From the NCBI RefSeq assembly GCF_000373565.1, contig NZ_KB891797.1:124001-188000 (forward strand): 64,000 bases of DNA. Direction: 5' to 3'. This DNA is from Streptomyces sp. HmicA12. GTDB taxonomy: Bacteria > Actinomycetota > Actinomycetes > Streptomycetales > Streptomycetaceae. Every line of letters starts with the position of its first letter. Position 1 is the first letter of the stretch. Both the position numbers and the translations under genes were made by a program. The notes beneath the pieces were generated by a model that was not told the origin of the DNA, ran no database searches, and saw only the letters and a program-made list of their open reading frames with translations. This document shows, one piece after another, positions 8,347-17,115 of this stretch.

Positions 8347-8940
8347 ATGAACGACCACCGCACCCTGCTCGAAGCCGCGGCCCAGGGCGACACGGAGACG
8401 GTCCGAGCCGCCCTGGCGACCGGCGCCGATCCCGACCCCCGGGACGAACACCGCCGCACCCCCCTCCTCCTCGCGGCGCTGCACGACCACGTCCCCGCCG
8501 CGGCGGAGCTGGTCCGCGCCGGGGCCGACCCGAACGCCCAGGACGACCGTTCCGACAGCCCCTGGCTGGTCACCGGCGTCACCGGCAGCGTCCCCATGAT
8601 GCGCACGCTGCTCCCGGCGGGCCCCGACCTGAAGGTCACCAACCGCTTCGGCGGCATCTCCCTCATCCCGGCCTCCGAGCGCGGCCACGTCGAGTACGTA
8701 CGGGCCGTGCTGCGCGAGACCGACATCGACGTCGACCACGTCAACCGCCTCGGCTGGACCGCGCTGCTGGAGGCCGTGATCCTCGGCGACGGCGGCCGCG
8801 CGCACCAGGAGATCGTGGAGCTGCTCATCACGGCGGGCGCCACCCACGACCTCCCGGACGGCGACGGCGTCACGCCCCTGGAGCACGCCGAACGCCGCGG
8901 ATTCACCGAGATCGCGGGCCTGTTGAGGGCCGTACGGTGA
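8347..8940 (+). CDS. Ankyrin-repeat protein
   Basis: ATG 8347 (GGAG 7 bp upstream) gives 197 residues; an in-frame ATG at 8236 would run through repeat element A and is rejected. At least four ankyrin repeats are visible, with typical TPLLLAAL, AAELVRAGADPNAQD, GWTALLEAVILGDGG and TPLEHAERRGFTEIAGLLR segments. It is a cytoplasmic protein-interaction scaffold with no known partner. Its stop overlaps the next gene by GTGA, so the two are translationally coupled; ankyrin protein plus beta-propeller lipoprotein is a recurring actinobacterial pair. Confidence 0.85.
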   Translation: MNDHRTLLEAAAQGDTETVRAALATGADPDPRDEHRRTPLLLAALHDHVPAAAELVRAGADPNAQDDRSDSPWLVTGVTGSVPMMRTLLPAGPDLKVTNRFGGISLIPASERGHVEYVRAVLRETDIDVDHVNRLGWTALLEAVILGDGGRAHQEIVELLITAGATHDLPDGDGVTPLEHAERRGFTEIAGLLRAVR

Positions 8941-10073
8941 AGCGCCTGGCCCTGGCCGCGACGGCCGTGGCCGTCCTGGTGACCGGATGCGCGACGCAGG
9001 CGTCCGACAACTCGCCGACCGGCAGGCCGAGTTCGGGAGACAGGTCGCGGCCGAGCGCGACGCCTCAGCCGGACCGTACGACGAAGGCCCCCGGAGCCGC
9101 CGCCGGCACCCTCCTCGTCGCCGACTTCGGTGCGGACACGGTCAGCTTCGTCGACCCGGACGAGGGCGTCGTCGACTCCGTGCGGGCGGGCCACGCGCCC
9201 TACGGGCTCGTCGTCGGCGACGACGGCCGGGCCTGGGTGGCCACCGCCGAGGGCGTCGCCGTCATCGACACGAAGACCCGTGAGCGCGAGGCGCTCGTCC
9301 CGTACGAGACGGACAACCTCGGCCCGGTCACCGACGGCGAGTACCGCGGCGGCGGCATGGGCATCGCCCTCGCGCCCGACGGCGAGCACGTGTACGTCGG
9401 GGTCAACGTCCCCGGCGGGAACGGCACGTTGGAGACCGTCGACACCCGCACGCTCAAGGTGACGGACACCGCCGACGTCGGCCGCCGCCCCTTCGACGTG
9501 GACGTCTCGCGCGACGGCCGCGAGGTGTACGCGACGGACCACGACTCGTTCGACGTCACCGTGCTCGACACCGACAGCGGCGACACCCGGCGCATCGAGG
9601 TCGCCCCGTACGGCACGGAAGGCGGCCTCGGCTCCTGGCTCAAGCCGCACTACGCCGCCGTACGGCCCTCCGACGGCAAGCTGCTGTTCCCCTTCGAGGG
9701 CGAGAAGCTCGTCGTCCTCGACCCGGACACCGGCCGCTCCACCATCGAGCGCATGACGGCCGACACCCACCAGCACGGCGTCACGATCACCCCCGACGGC
9801 ACCCTCCTCGCCGTCGGCACCGGACCCATCGACCCGGCCGAGGACGAGGGCCCGTCCCTGACCGTCCGGACGAAGGACGGCAAGGAGAAGGTGATCCCCC
9901 TCGACGGCCCGCACGAGGACGTCGCGGTCTCCGCCGACGGCCGCACGGCCTACGTCACCGGCGGGTTCACCCGCGACGGCTACTGGAACGGCATCACGGT
10001 CGTCGACCTCGGCAGCGGCGACACCCGGCGGCTGGCGGCGGGGGAGCGGCCGTTGGGGATCGCTGTCCTGTAG
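8937..10073 (+). CDS. YVTN-type beta-propeller lipoprotein
   Basis: GTG 8937 overlaps the ankyrin stop by 4 bp; the product is 378 residues. Residues 1-18 form a lipoprotein signal ending in the lipobox LVTGC. A Pro/Thr/Ser-rich linker (about 20-50) leads to a seven-bladed YVTN/NHL-like propeller (TLLVADFGADTVSFVDPD, YGLVVGDDGRAWVATAEGVA, VDVSRDGREVYATDHDSFDV, VAVSADGRTAYVTGGFTRDG). It should sit on the outer face of the membrane as a binding or scaffold protein. No catalytic residues are apparent. Confidence 0.85.
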   Translation: MKRLALAATAVAVLVTGCATQASDNSPTGRPSSGDRSRPSATPQPDRTTKAPGAAAGTLLVADFGADTVSFVDPDEGVVDSVRAGHAPYGLVVGDDGRAWVATAEGVAVIDTKTREREALVPYETDNLGPVTDGEYRGGGMGIALAPDGEHVYVGVNVPGGNGTLETVDTRTLKVTDTADVGRRPFDVDVSRDGREVYATDHDSFDVTVLDTDSGDTRRIEVAPYGTEGGLGSWLKPHYAAVRPSDGKLLFPFEGEKLVVLDPDTGRSTIERMTADTHQHGVTITPDGTLLAVGTGPIDPAEDEGPSLTVRTKDGKEKVIPLDGPHEDVAVSADGRTAYVTGGFTRDGYWNGITVVDLGSGDTRRLAAGERPLGIAVL

Positions 10074-10121
10074 CGACGGCAAGCAGGCATAAGGGCGGAT
10101 AGAGGGTCATAGGATCGCGGA

Positions 10122-11513
10122 GTGCGCAGACACTCCCGGTTCCTCGCCCCTGTCGTCCTCCTTGCCGTCACCGCCTGCGGCGGCGGGGTCCACGGCACCC
10201 CCGGCGCGGCGGGCCTGCGCGACCCGTACTTCCCCCGGCTCGGCAACGGCGGCTACGACGTCAGCCACTACGCCCTGGACCTCGCCTACGACCCGGACCG
10301 CCACCGGCTCACCGGCACGGCGGACATCACCGCGACCGCGCGCAAGGACCTCAGCGCCTTCGACCTCGACCTCCAGGGCCTGACCGTCAGGGATGTCACC
10401 GTCGACGGGGAACCGGCCGTGGCCAGCCGCGCCGCCCACGAGCTGACCGTCCGCCCGCACGACGAACTGCCCGACGGCAGCACCTTCCGCACCACCGTCC
10501 GCTACTTCGGCGAGCCCGTCACGATCACCGACCCGGACGGCTCCGAGGAGGGCTGGCTGCGCACCGCCGACGGCGCGCTCGGCCTCGGCGAACCGACCGG
10601 CTCCATGGCCTGGTTCCCCGGCAACCACCACCCCTCGGACAAGGCCACGTACGACATCACGCTCACCGTTCCCCAGGGCCTCCAGGCCGTCTCCAACGGG
10701 GAGTTGACGAGCGAGAGGACCACCTCCGACGGGCGGCGCACCACCACCGTCTGGCACGTGCCGCAGCCGATGGCGAGCTACGTCGCGACCGTGGCGATCG
10801 GGAAGTTCGACATCCGGCGCGGCGAGACGGACTCCGGCCTGCCGATCCTCACCGCCGTCGACCCGTACGAGACGGAGGCGAGCGCGAAGGTCCTCGCCCG
10901 GCTCCCCGAGGTCGTCGACTGGGAGACGGAGACCTTCGGCGCGTACCCGTTCTCCTCCACGGGCGCGATCGTCGACCGCGAGGGCGACGCCGGGTACGCC
11001 CTGGAGACGCAGAACCGCCCCGTCTTCCCCGGCGGCCCCGACCTGGGCACACTCGTCCACGAGATGGCGCACCAGTGGTACGGCGACTCGGTCACCCCGA
11101 AGTCCTGGCGCGACATGTGGCTGAACGAGGGCTTCGCCACGTACGCCGAGTGGCTGTGGGACGAGGAGCACGGCGGCGACACCGCCCAGCAGGCCTTCGA
11201 CGCCCAGTACGCGCGCCCGGCGGGCGCCGACGTCTGGGCCTTCCCGCCCGCCGATCCGCCGAGCGCCGCGCACATCTCCGACACGCCCGTCTACGTGCGC
11301 GGCGCGATGGTCCTGCAGAAGATCCGGCAGACGATCGGGGGCGCCAAGTTCCTTACGCTGCTGCGGAGTTGGGCATCCGACCACAAGTACGGCAACGCCG
11401 GCACGGACGACTTCACGGCCTACGTCGAACAGCGCAACCCCGGCAAGGAGCAGGCTCTCGCCGGAGTCTGGAAGGACTGGCTCCGCGGGGACGGCAAGCC
11501 CGACAGCCCGTGA
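10122..11513 (+). CDS. M1-family zinc aminopeptidase, predicted lipoprotein
   Basis: GTG 10122 opens a 463-residue protein. The leader ends in lipobox-like AVTAC at about residue 18. An N-terminal saddle-like beta domain (30-230) is followed by the gluzincin domain: zinc ligands His313 and His317 in HEMAHQWYGD and Glu336 in NEGFATYAEW, with Glu314 as catalytic base. The aminopeptidase exopeptidase motif GxMEN is replaced by GYALETQNR, as in many bacterial M1 relatives. It would cleave peptides outside the membrane. The protein is about half the usual M1 length because the C-terminal ERAP-like domain is missing. Confidence 0.87.
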   Translation: MRRHSRFLAPVVLLAVTACGGGVHGTPGAAGLRDPYFPRLGNGGYDVSHYALDLAYDPDRHRLTGTADITATARKDLSAFDLDLQGLTVRDVTVDGEPAVASRAAHELTVRPHDELPDGSTFRTTVRYFGEPVTITDPDGSEEGWLRTADGALGLGEPTGSMAWFPGNHHPSDKATYDITLTVPQGLQAVSNGELTSERTTSDGRRTTTVWHVPQPMASYVATVAIGKFDIRRGETDSGLPILTAVDPYETEASAKVLARLPEVVDWETETFGAYPFSSTGAIVDREGDAGYALETQNRPVFPGGPDLGTLVHEMAHQWYGDSVTPKSWRDMWLNEGFATYAEWLWDEEHGGDTAQQAFDAQYARPAGADVWAFPPADPPSAAHISDTPVYVRGAMVLQKIRQTIGGAKFLTLLRSWASDHKYGNAGTDDFTAYVEQRNPGKEQALAGVWKDWLRGDGKPDSP

Positions 11514-11520
11514 CGGACCG

Positions 11521-12039
11521 TCACGCGTGCTGTGGGGGCAGTTCCTTGCGCAGGACACGGCACGGCCGGCCCAGCTGCCGGTCGGAGCGCCGGGCGATCT
11601 CCACGTAGCCGAGGGCGGTCCAGAAGGCGAGGCCCCTGGGGTTGTTGTCGAGGACGGCGAGCCGGACGGCGGCGCGGCCGTCCGCCCTGAACCGGTTCTC
11701 GATCGTGGCCGCCAACTCCCTTCCGTGCCCGGTGCGTTGACGGCTCACGTCGACCAGGAGCAGGCCGATCCACGGGTCGGGGTCGGCCGGGTCCGGATGG
11801 TGCGCGAGGGTGAGGGCGACCCCGACGAGGCGGCCCGCTTCGTCCCGGGCCAGCAGCCCCTCGGCGCCGTCCATGGCCGCCTCCTCGGCGAGGGCGGCGG
11901 CGACCTGGCCCGGGGTGATGGCGTCGGGGTCGGGGAAGTCGCCGCTCAGGGTGAAGAACTCGCTGTTGGAGGCGTACAGGGTGGTGACCTCCGCGAGGAG
12001 GGGGTCGCCGGGTGGGTGGGTGAGGGGGGTGATGTCCAC
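11521..12039 (-). CDS. GNAT N-acetyltransferase
   Basis: GTG 12039 (VDITPLTHPPGDPL) gives 172 residues. The acetyl-CoA-binding segment is LLLVDVSRQRTGHGRELAAT, followed by VRLAVLDNNPRGLAFWTALGYVE, the classic GNAT C-terminus. It is a soluble single-domain acetyltransferase with no identifiable substrate. No clear ribosome binding site precedes the GTG, so the start is provisional. It converges on the M1 peptidase with only 7 bp between stops. Confidence 0.78.
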   Translation of the reverse strand: MDITPLTHPPGDPLLAEVTTLYASNSEFFTLSGDFPDPDAITPGQVAAALAEEAAMDGAEGLLARDEAGRLVGVALTLAHHPDPADPDPWIGLLLVDVSRQRTGHGRELAATIENRFRADGRAAVRLAVLDNNPRGLAFWTALGYVEIARRSDRQLGRPCRVLRKELPPQHA

Positions 12040-12178
12040 GGGGGAGAGCGTAGAGGTGTGTGGGGGGCGCGGTGGTGTGCCGGGTGCGGCTCTCGTCGTG
12101 GTCGCTCCCGCGGTTCCCACCGGACCCGCGGCCGAAAACCCTTTGCGGGGCCGGAGGTCACCGCGCGAACATCCGGGC

Positions 12179-12286
12179 GTGACCACCACCACGTACACCC
12201 CGAGCCACCTGATCGCCCGCACCTCCACCCCGCGGCGACAGCAGCAGGCCACCCCCCACCGGAGGCCGATCCCGCTCGAACGGTGA
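12179..12286 (+). CDS. Putative 35-codon leader frame coupled to the LysE-like gene
   Basis: GTG 12179 opens a 35-residue frame (VTTTTYTPSHLIARTSTPRR...RPIPLER) whose TGA at 12284-12286 overlaps the GTG of the exporter by the GTGA arrangement. It is Thr-, Arg- and Pro-rich with no hydrophobic segment. GGAGG lies about 20 bp upstream, which is far. It could be a leader peptide that couples or attenuates translation of the exporter, or simply an open frame. The overlap and the poor ribosome binding site of the downstream gene are the only evidence. Confidence 0.4.
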   Translation: MTTTTYTPSHLIARTSTPRRQQQATPHRRPIPLER

Positions 12287-12900
12287 GCGGGGCCCTGGTC
12301 GCCGGGGTGCTCGCCGGGTACGGCATCGCCGTGCCGGTCGGCGCCATCGGGGCCTATCTGGTGTCCCTGACCGCCCGGACGAACCTGCGCACCGGCGCCT
12401 GCGCCGCGCTCGGCGTCGCCACCGCCGACGGTCTCTACGCCCTCGTCGCCGTGGCCGGCGGCGCCCCGCTCGCCCCGCTCGTCCGCACCGTCCAGACCCC
12501 GCTGCGCTGGGGCGCGGCCGCCGTGCTGCTCGCGCTCGCCGCGCAAGGAGCCGTGCGGGCGCTGCGCCGGCACCGGGACCCGAGCCCGCCCACCGACCCC
12601 CAAGTCGCCGTTTCCCGGGCCTACTTGGGTCTCCTCGGCCTTACGCTCCTGAACCCCATGACCGTCATCTACTTCGCGGCGCTGGTGCTCGGCGGCGGCG
12701 AGGCCGTCAGCGGCTTCGGACAGCGCGCGGTGTTCGCGGTGGCCGCGTTCGCCGCGTCGGCGAGCTGGCAACTGCTGCTCGCGGGCAGCGGCGCACTGCT
12801 CGGCCGCACGCTGGCGGGGCCGCGCGGCCGGCTCGTGACGGCCCTCGCGTCGAGCACGCTGATCGCGGTCCTCGCGGTGCGGCTCGCGCTGTCGGGATAG
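12283..12900 (+). CDS. LysE/RhtB-family amino-acid exporter-like membrane protein
   Basis: GTG 12283 gives 205 residues with about six transmembrane helices. The N-terminus VSGALVAGVLAGYGIAVPVG AIGAYLVSL carries the conserved PxGP-like PVGAIGAYL segment, and GLTLLNPMTVIYFAAL matches the internal NP motif of LysE transporters. It would export an amino acid or related metabolite by proton exchange. The GGAGG at 12261-12265 is about 18 bp from the start, so efficient translation may depend on the upstream short frame. A hairpin terminator follows at 12921. Confidence 0.8.
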   Translation: MSGALVAGVLAGYGIAVPVGAIGAYLVSLTARTNLRTGACAALGVATADGLYALVAVAGGAPLAPLVRTVQTPLRWGAAAVLLALAAQGAVRALRRHRDPSPPTDPQVAVSRAYLGLLGLTLLNPMTVIYFAALVLGGGEAVSGFGQRAVFAVAAFAASASWQLLLAGSGALLGRTLAGPRGRLVTALASSTLIAVLAVRLALSG

Positions 12901-12920
12901 CCCCGGGCACCCGGACACGC

Positions 12921-12952
12921 GGACGGGCCCCGGTGTGCACCGGGGCCCGTCC
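12921..12952. terminator. Hairpin terminator between convergent genes
   Basis: Inverted repeat GGACGGGCCCCGGTG (12921-12935) and CACCGGGGCCCGTCC (12938-12952). It lies between the ends of the LysE-like gene and terD and can serve both. Confidence 0.8.
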
Positions 12953-12978
12953 GTCACGCTCCTGCGAGGTCAGGAACC

Positions 12979-13554
12979 TCAGACGTTCACGCCGAAGTCC
13001 TGCGCGATGCCGACCAGGCCCGAGGCGTAGCCCTGGCCGACGGCACGGAACTTCCACTCGGCGCCGTTGCGGTACAGCTCGCCGAAGACCATCGCGGTCT
13101 CCGTCGCCGCGTCCTCGGAGAGGTCGTAGCGGGCGATCTCGGTGCCGCCGGCCTGGTTCACGATGCGGATGTACGCGTTGCGGACCTGGCCGAAGTTCTG
13201 CGTGCGGGTCTCCGCGTCGTAGATCGAGACCGGGAAGACGATCTTCTCGACGTCGGCGGGCAGCGCCTCGAGGTTGACGTTGATCGCCTCGTCGTCGCCC
13301 GCGCCCTCGCCGGAGCGGTTGTCACCGGTGTGCACGATCGACTGGTCCGGCGTCTGCTTGTTGTTGAAGAACACGAAGTGGCCGTCCGAGTAGACCTTGC
13401 CCTGCGCGTTCACCGCGATCGCCGAGGCGTCGAGGTCGAAGTCGGTGCCGGTGGTGGTGCGGACGTCCCAGCCGAGGCCCACGGTGACGGCGGTCAGGCC
13501 CGGAGCCTCCTTGGTGAGCGAGACGTTGCCACCCTTGGACAGGCTTACAGCCAT
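12979..13554 (-). CDS. terD: TerD-family calcium-binding stress protein
   Basis: A 191-residue TerD domain starting [20 protein letters not shown]. Calcium-binding acidic loops are visible in [17 protein letters not shown] and [19 protein letters not shown], followed by [20 protein letters not shown] and [22 protein letters not shown]. In Streptomyces, TerD paralogues bind Ca2+ and influence tellurite tolerance, cell-envelope stress and differentiation. This copy is a lone gene without terABC partners. Streptomycetes carry many terD copies, so the symbol marks the family only. Confidence 0.92.
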   Translation of the reverse strand: MAVSLSKGGNVSLTKEAPGLTAVTVGLGWDVRTTTGTDFDLDASAIAVNAQGKVYSDGHFVFFNNKQTPDQSIVHTGDNRSGEGAGDDEAINVNLEALPADVEKIVFPVSIYDAETRTQNFGQVRNAYIRIVNQAGGTEIARYDLSEDAATETAMVFGELYRNGAEWKFRAVGQGYASGLVGIAQDFGVNV

Positions 13555-13729
13555 GGTTCGGGAGTCCCTTCCCTCGTTAAATACGTGCCGTACGGGTGTA
13601 CGTGCGTAGCCGAAGCTACTCGTACCCCTATGAACGCGAAGCGGGTACCGGAGGTTCCAACTGTCTTTACTTTCTTTACCCGGGTGAAAAGCGAGTGACG
13701 GACCGGCCCCGACAGGCGACCATGGACGC

Positions 13730-14155
13730 ATGTCCGGTCCCTATCCCATCCGCGGCGCGGTCGTCCTCCCGGAGGCCGAGCTCGTCTGGCGTTTCTCGCG
13801 GTCGTCCGGGCCGGGCGGGCAGCACGTCAACACCAGCGACTCGCAGGTGGAGCTCCGCTTCGACCTGGCCAATACCGAGGCGCTGCCCGAGGTGTGGAAG
13901 GCGCGCGCCCTGGAGCGGCTCGCCTCCCGGCTCGTGGACGGCGTCGTCTCCGTCCGCGCCTCCGAGCACCGCTCGCAGTGGCGCAACCGGGAGACGGCGG
14001 CCACCCGCCTCGCGGCGCTGCTGGCGGAGGCGACGGCGCCGCCGCCCAAGAAGCGCAGGCCCACGCGGATCCCGCGGGGGATCAACGAGCGCCGCCTGCG
14101 CGAGAAGAAGGCCCGCTCCGACACCAAGCGCGGGCGGTCGGGGCGGGACTGGTAG
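13730..14155 (+). CDS. arfB: Alternative ribosome-rescue factor / peptidyl-tRNA hydrolase ArfB
   Basis: A 141-residue protein. The catalytic GGQ motif is at residues 29-31 ([20 protein letters not shown]). The domain is RF1-like and the C-terminal tail is very basic ([24 protein letters not shown]), as expected for insertion in the empty mRNA channel of stalled ribosomes. The family hydrolyses peptidyl-tRNA on stalled ribosomes independently of a stop codon. Length fits E. coli ArfB/YaeJ (140 residues). Upstream 13555-13729 is an ordinary divergent promoter region shared with terD. Confidence 0.92.
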   Translation: MSGPYPIRGAVVLPEAELVWRFSRSSGPGGQHVNTSDSQVELRFDLANTEALPEVWKARALERLASRLVDGVVSVRASEHRSQWRNRETAATRLAALLAEATAPPPKKRRPTRIPRGINERRLREKKARSDTKRGRSGRDW

Positions 14156-14199
14156 CGGTCTCTCGTCTGCGGGGTGCGGTCGCGTTGCCGAGTGCCGCC

Positions 14200-14290
14200 C
14201 GGTGGGGCTTCTCGCGCAGCGCATGCTTCAGGGGCGCGGGGCCGGGTCGGTCAGCGGCTTCGCCGCGGGGCGCGACCTGGCCACGACGAA
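14200..14290. repeat. Intergenic repeat family B, copy 2 (variant)
   Basis: Shorter variant between arfB and the flavin reductase gene. It has the GGTGGGGCTTCTCGCGCAG flank joined to GCGCATGCTTCAGGGGCGCG and then a GCGGCTTCGCCGCGGGGCGC hairpin-forming stretch. The usual GTTCCCC core is deleted. Confidence 0.65.
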
Positions 14291-14334
14291 ACGCGCGCCC
14301 GGCAACGCATGAGCAACCCCGCACCCGGCGACGC

Positions 14335-14922
14335 CTACTCCAGCCCCCGGTACCGCCCCCGGAAGTACATCAGCGGTCCCCCGTCCGCGCTGGGCAGCGT
14401 GGCGCCGAGGACCCGGCCGATGTAGAGGGTGTGGTCCCCGGCCACGACCCGCTGTTCCGTCCGGCACTCCAGTGTCGCGAGCGCCCCGCCCACCAGCGGA
14501 GCGCAGGTGTGCTCGCCGCGTGCGTACGCGATGTCCTCGAAGAGGAGCCGGTCGCTGATGCGGCCCTTCATGGCGAAGCGGCCCGCGATGTGGCTCTGGG
14601 ACTCCGTGAGGAGCGACACCGCCCACAGGGGCTGCTCGTCGAGGAGGTCGTCCATGCGGGAGTCGTTGCGGAGCGAGACCATCACCAGGGGCGGGTCCAG
14701 CGAGACCGACATGAAGGCCGTCGCCGTCATGCCCGCGTCCTCGCCGGGCGGCGCCGTGGGGTCGTCGGGGTCCAGGGTGGGCTCGTGCGCGGTCAGCAGG
14801 ACGACGCCCGCGGCGAGGCGGGACAGGGCGGCGCGGAACTCGTCGGTGCTCACCCCCTCAGCATGCCTGGGGGAGGGTGGGACGAGAGGAGGTACGTGAG
14901 CGGCAGGGGGAGTCTTCAACAC
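14335..14922 (-). CDS. Flavin reductase (FMN-binding split-barrel) family protein
   Basis: 195 residues from GTG 14922; a shorter start at GTG 14853 (VSTDEFRAALSRLAAGV) is possible. The fold is a flavin reductase-like split barrel: GMTATAFMSVSLDPPLVMVS contacts the FMN phosphate, and HIAGRFAMKGRISDRL and GDHTLYIGRVL are further family segments. Such proteins supply reduced FMN to two-component monooxygenases or act as oxygenase components. No monooxygenase gene is adjacent, so the partner is unknown. Confidence 0.83.
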   Translation of the reverse strand: MLKTPPAAHVPPLVPPSPRHAEGVSTDEFRAALSRLAAGVVLLTAHEPTLDPDDPTAPPGEDAGMTATAFMSVSLDPPLVMVSLRNDSRMDDLLDEQPLWAVSLLTESQSHIAGRFAMKGRISDRLLFEDIAYARGEHTCAPLVGGALATLECRTEQRVVAGDHTLYIGRVLGATLPSADGGPLMYFRGRYRGLE

Positions 14923-15111
14923 GTTCGAGACGCTAGTCTCGCGGCACCGGGCCCCACATCGGGCCCGCGACCGAGACCGGTCCTAGGACCCTTGGACGAG
15001 ACAAATGAAACTGTCCGGGTATGGCGCGATTTGGTGTTCGAGGTCCCGTTCCTGTGTTCAGCAAACGCACAGAATGCACCCAGAAATACGCCTCAACCCT
15101 TCACTCTCTGC

Positions 15112-15127
15112 TGTGACTTGAGTCACA
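15112..15127. promoter_or_regulatory. Perfect CRP-type palindrome upstream of cdgB
   Basis: TGTGA-N6-TCACA at 15112-15127, embedded in an 18-bp palindrome (15111-15128). This is an exact match to the CRP/FNR half-site pair TGTGA...TCACA. It lies about 155 bp upstream of the cdgB ATG and about 190 bp from the divergent flavin reductase start. Streptomyces Crp recognises a related GTG-N6-GNCAC pattern, which this sequence also satisfies only in part. Confidence 0.5.
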
Positions 15128-15142
15128 GGAGCCATATTTTGT

Positions 15143-15155
15143 TGACCCTGTGTAC
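15143..15155. promoter_or_regulatory. BldD-box-like site upstream of cdgB
   Basis: TGACCCTGTGTAC matches the BldD consensus TNACNC(A/T)GNGTNA at every fixed position except the last. BldD is known to repress cdgB directly in S. coelicolor, and this site is 127 bp before the cdgB start. It lies 16 bp downstream of the CRP-type palindrome. Confidence 0.6.
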
Positions 15156-15281
15156 CGAGTGGGCAGCGCGCTGTGATTCAGTGGCGGTCGACACTGCGAG
15201 ATGAACGTGCTGTTGCACGTGCGCGGAGAAAGAGCCGATCAGAATTCTGGAGTGCTGTCGAGGTCTCGGGGAGAACTGAGC

Positions 15282-16994
15282 ATGGAGACCGAGTCGGAGC
15301 CCTACGTCCGTCTTGCGACCCTGCGTCAGCTGCACCACGTGATGGCGGACATGAATGCCGCCCGCAGCCTGGCCGACACCCTGCAGACCGTCGCCGACGG
15401 CGCGGTGAACGGGCTCGGTTTCGAGCTGGCGTGCGTCAACCTCGTACGACCGGACGGTGACCTCGTCGTCGCCGCCTTCTCCGGGAACTCCGCCGCCGAG
15501 GCCCTCATCACCGGCCGGGTCGGCTCCCGCGCCGCCTGGGACCGCCGCCTGAACATGGGCGAGCGCTGGGGCGAGCTGTGCTTCATACCGCACACCGAGG
15601 GCTGGATCCTCGACGAGGACGACGTGCCGCAGTGGTTCACGGACGGGCCGCCGCCCCGCTTCGAGGACGAGTGGCACCCCTCCGACCGGCTCTTCGCCCC
15701 GATGTACGCGACCGGCGCCGCCGGCGGCGAACTGATCGGCGTGATCTCCGTGGACCGCCCGCGCAACGGGCGGATACCCGGCGCCTGGGGCCGCGAGGCC
15801 CTGCAGATGTACGCCTTCCAGGCCGCCATCGCCATCAGCAACGCCCGGCTGCGCGCCAACATGCAGCGCGCCCTCGTCCGCCTGGAGCGCGAGCAGCAGG
15901 CCTTGCGCGCCAGCGAGGAGAGCTTCCGGCAGGCCTTCGAGTACGCGCCCTCCGGCATGGCCATCGCCGAGCTGGGCGGCGACGACCGCGGCCGGATCCT
16001 GCGGACCAACGACGCGCTGTGCCGGCTCCTCGGCCGCCCCGCCTCCGCCATGCGCCGCTACTCCTTCTCCGACCTCGTGCACCCCGAGGACATCGGCACC
16101 CTGCTGCGCACCTCCGCCGAGGGCGGCCGCGCGGAGCTGCGGCTCGGCCGCCGCGACGGCACGTACGTCTGGGTCTCCCTGCGGAACTCGGTGGTGGCCG
16201 ACGCCGCCGACGGGCCGCGCTTCCTGCTCACCCACGTCGAGGACATCGAGGAGCGCAAGCGCCGCGAGCTGCAGCTCGCCCACCGCGCCTCGCACGACTC
16301 CCTGACCGGCCTGCCGAACTCGGCGGAGCTGCGCTCGCGGCTCTCCGCCCGGCTGTGCCGCCGCCCGCAGGACGCCCTGCCCAGCGCCATCGACTCCCTC
16401 GACGCGGCCTACGGCGACCACGTGGGCGGCAGCGGCGGGACCCTCGACACCCACGGCCACGGCTTCGACTACGGCGCCGCCCTGCACCGGACCGGACATC
16501 CCTCGGGCCTGTACGAGGGGTACGCGGACTACGAGGGGTTCGACCACCACGTCCACGTGATCGCGCCGGGCGGCGACGAGACGAGCGACGACGGCACCAA
16601 GGGGCTCGCGGTCCTCTTCTGCGACCTGGACGGCTTCAAGTCCATCAACGACCGGTTCGGGCACAACGCGGGCGACGCCGTCCTCATCGAGGTCGCCCGG
16701 CGTCTCACCAGCGGTGTGCGGGACGGGGACACGGTGGCCCGGCTCGGCGGCGACGAGTTCGTGGTGCTCGCCGACGGCCTCGGCCGCGCCGACGCACAGG
16801 ACCTCGCCGTCCGCCTGCGGAACGCCATCATTCCCCCGATCCGGGTGGACGGCCGGGCGGTCCGGGTGGGGGCGAGTTTCGGCATCGGCTGGGCCCACTG
16901 CGGCATGACGGCCGAAGAAGTACTGCAATCCGCTGACCAGCGGATGTACGTGGAGAAAAGATCACGTGCGAAGCAGCACCGCCGCGCAGGCTGA
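15282..16994 (+). CDS. cdgB: Diguanylate cyclase with GAF-PAS-GGDEF architecture (CdgB)
   Basis: ATG 15282 (GGGGAG 8 bp upstream) gives 570 residues. A GAF domain (about 20-195) is followed by a PAS domain (about 205-320) and a C-terminal GGDEF domain. The active-site GGDEF is intact at 489-493, and an inhibitory I-site RxxD (RDGD, 480-483) lies five residues before it. It should make c-di-GMP from two GTP with product inhibition. The N-terminus and architecture match CdgB, which controls aerial development in S. coelicolor through c-di-GMP and BldD. A low-complexity Gly/His/Asp insert (about 385-440) precedes the core. Confidence 0.93.
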   Translation: METESEPYVRLATLRQLHHVMADMNAARSLADTLQTVADGAVNGLGFELACVNLVRPDGDLVVAAFSGNSAAEALITGRVGSRAAWDRRLNMGERWGELCFIPHTEGWILDEDDVPQWFTDGPPPRFEDEWHPSDRLFAPMYATGAAGGELIGVISVDRPRNGRIPGAWGREALQMYAFQAAIAISNARLRANMQRALVRLEREQQALRASEESFRQAFEYAPSGMAIAELGGDDRGRILRTNDALCRLLGRPASAMRRYSFSDLVHPEDIGTLLRTSAEGGRAELRLGRRDGTYVWVSLRNSVVADAADGPRFLLTHVEDIEERKRRELQLAHRASHDSLTGLPNSAELRSRLSARLCRRPQDALPSAIDSLDAAYGDHVGGSGGTLDTHGHGFDYGAALHRTGHPSGLYEGYADYEGFDHHVHVIAPGGDETSDDGTKGLAVLFCDLDGFKSINDRFGHNAGDAVLIEVARRLTSGVRDGDTVARLGGDEFVVLADGLGRADAQDLAVRLRNAIIPPIRVDGRAVRVGASFGIGWAHCGMTAEEVLQSADQRMYVEKRSRAKQHRRAG

Positions 16995-17115
16995 GACCTG
17001 GGGCCACCTGCGGCGGCGCATATTCTCATCCACCTGTGAGGTCAAGGCCACTCCTTGGGGTCACTCGCAGCGGGTACGCTCGCCCCGGTAAGCAACGTGT
17101 AGGGAGTGATCAGGG

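Noticed and set aside
15123..16928. Minus-strand frame of 601 codons opposite cdgB
   Set aside because: Val/Gln/Arg-rich shadow of the GAF-PAS-GGDEF gene, which has clear domains.
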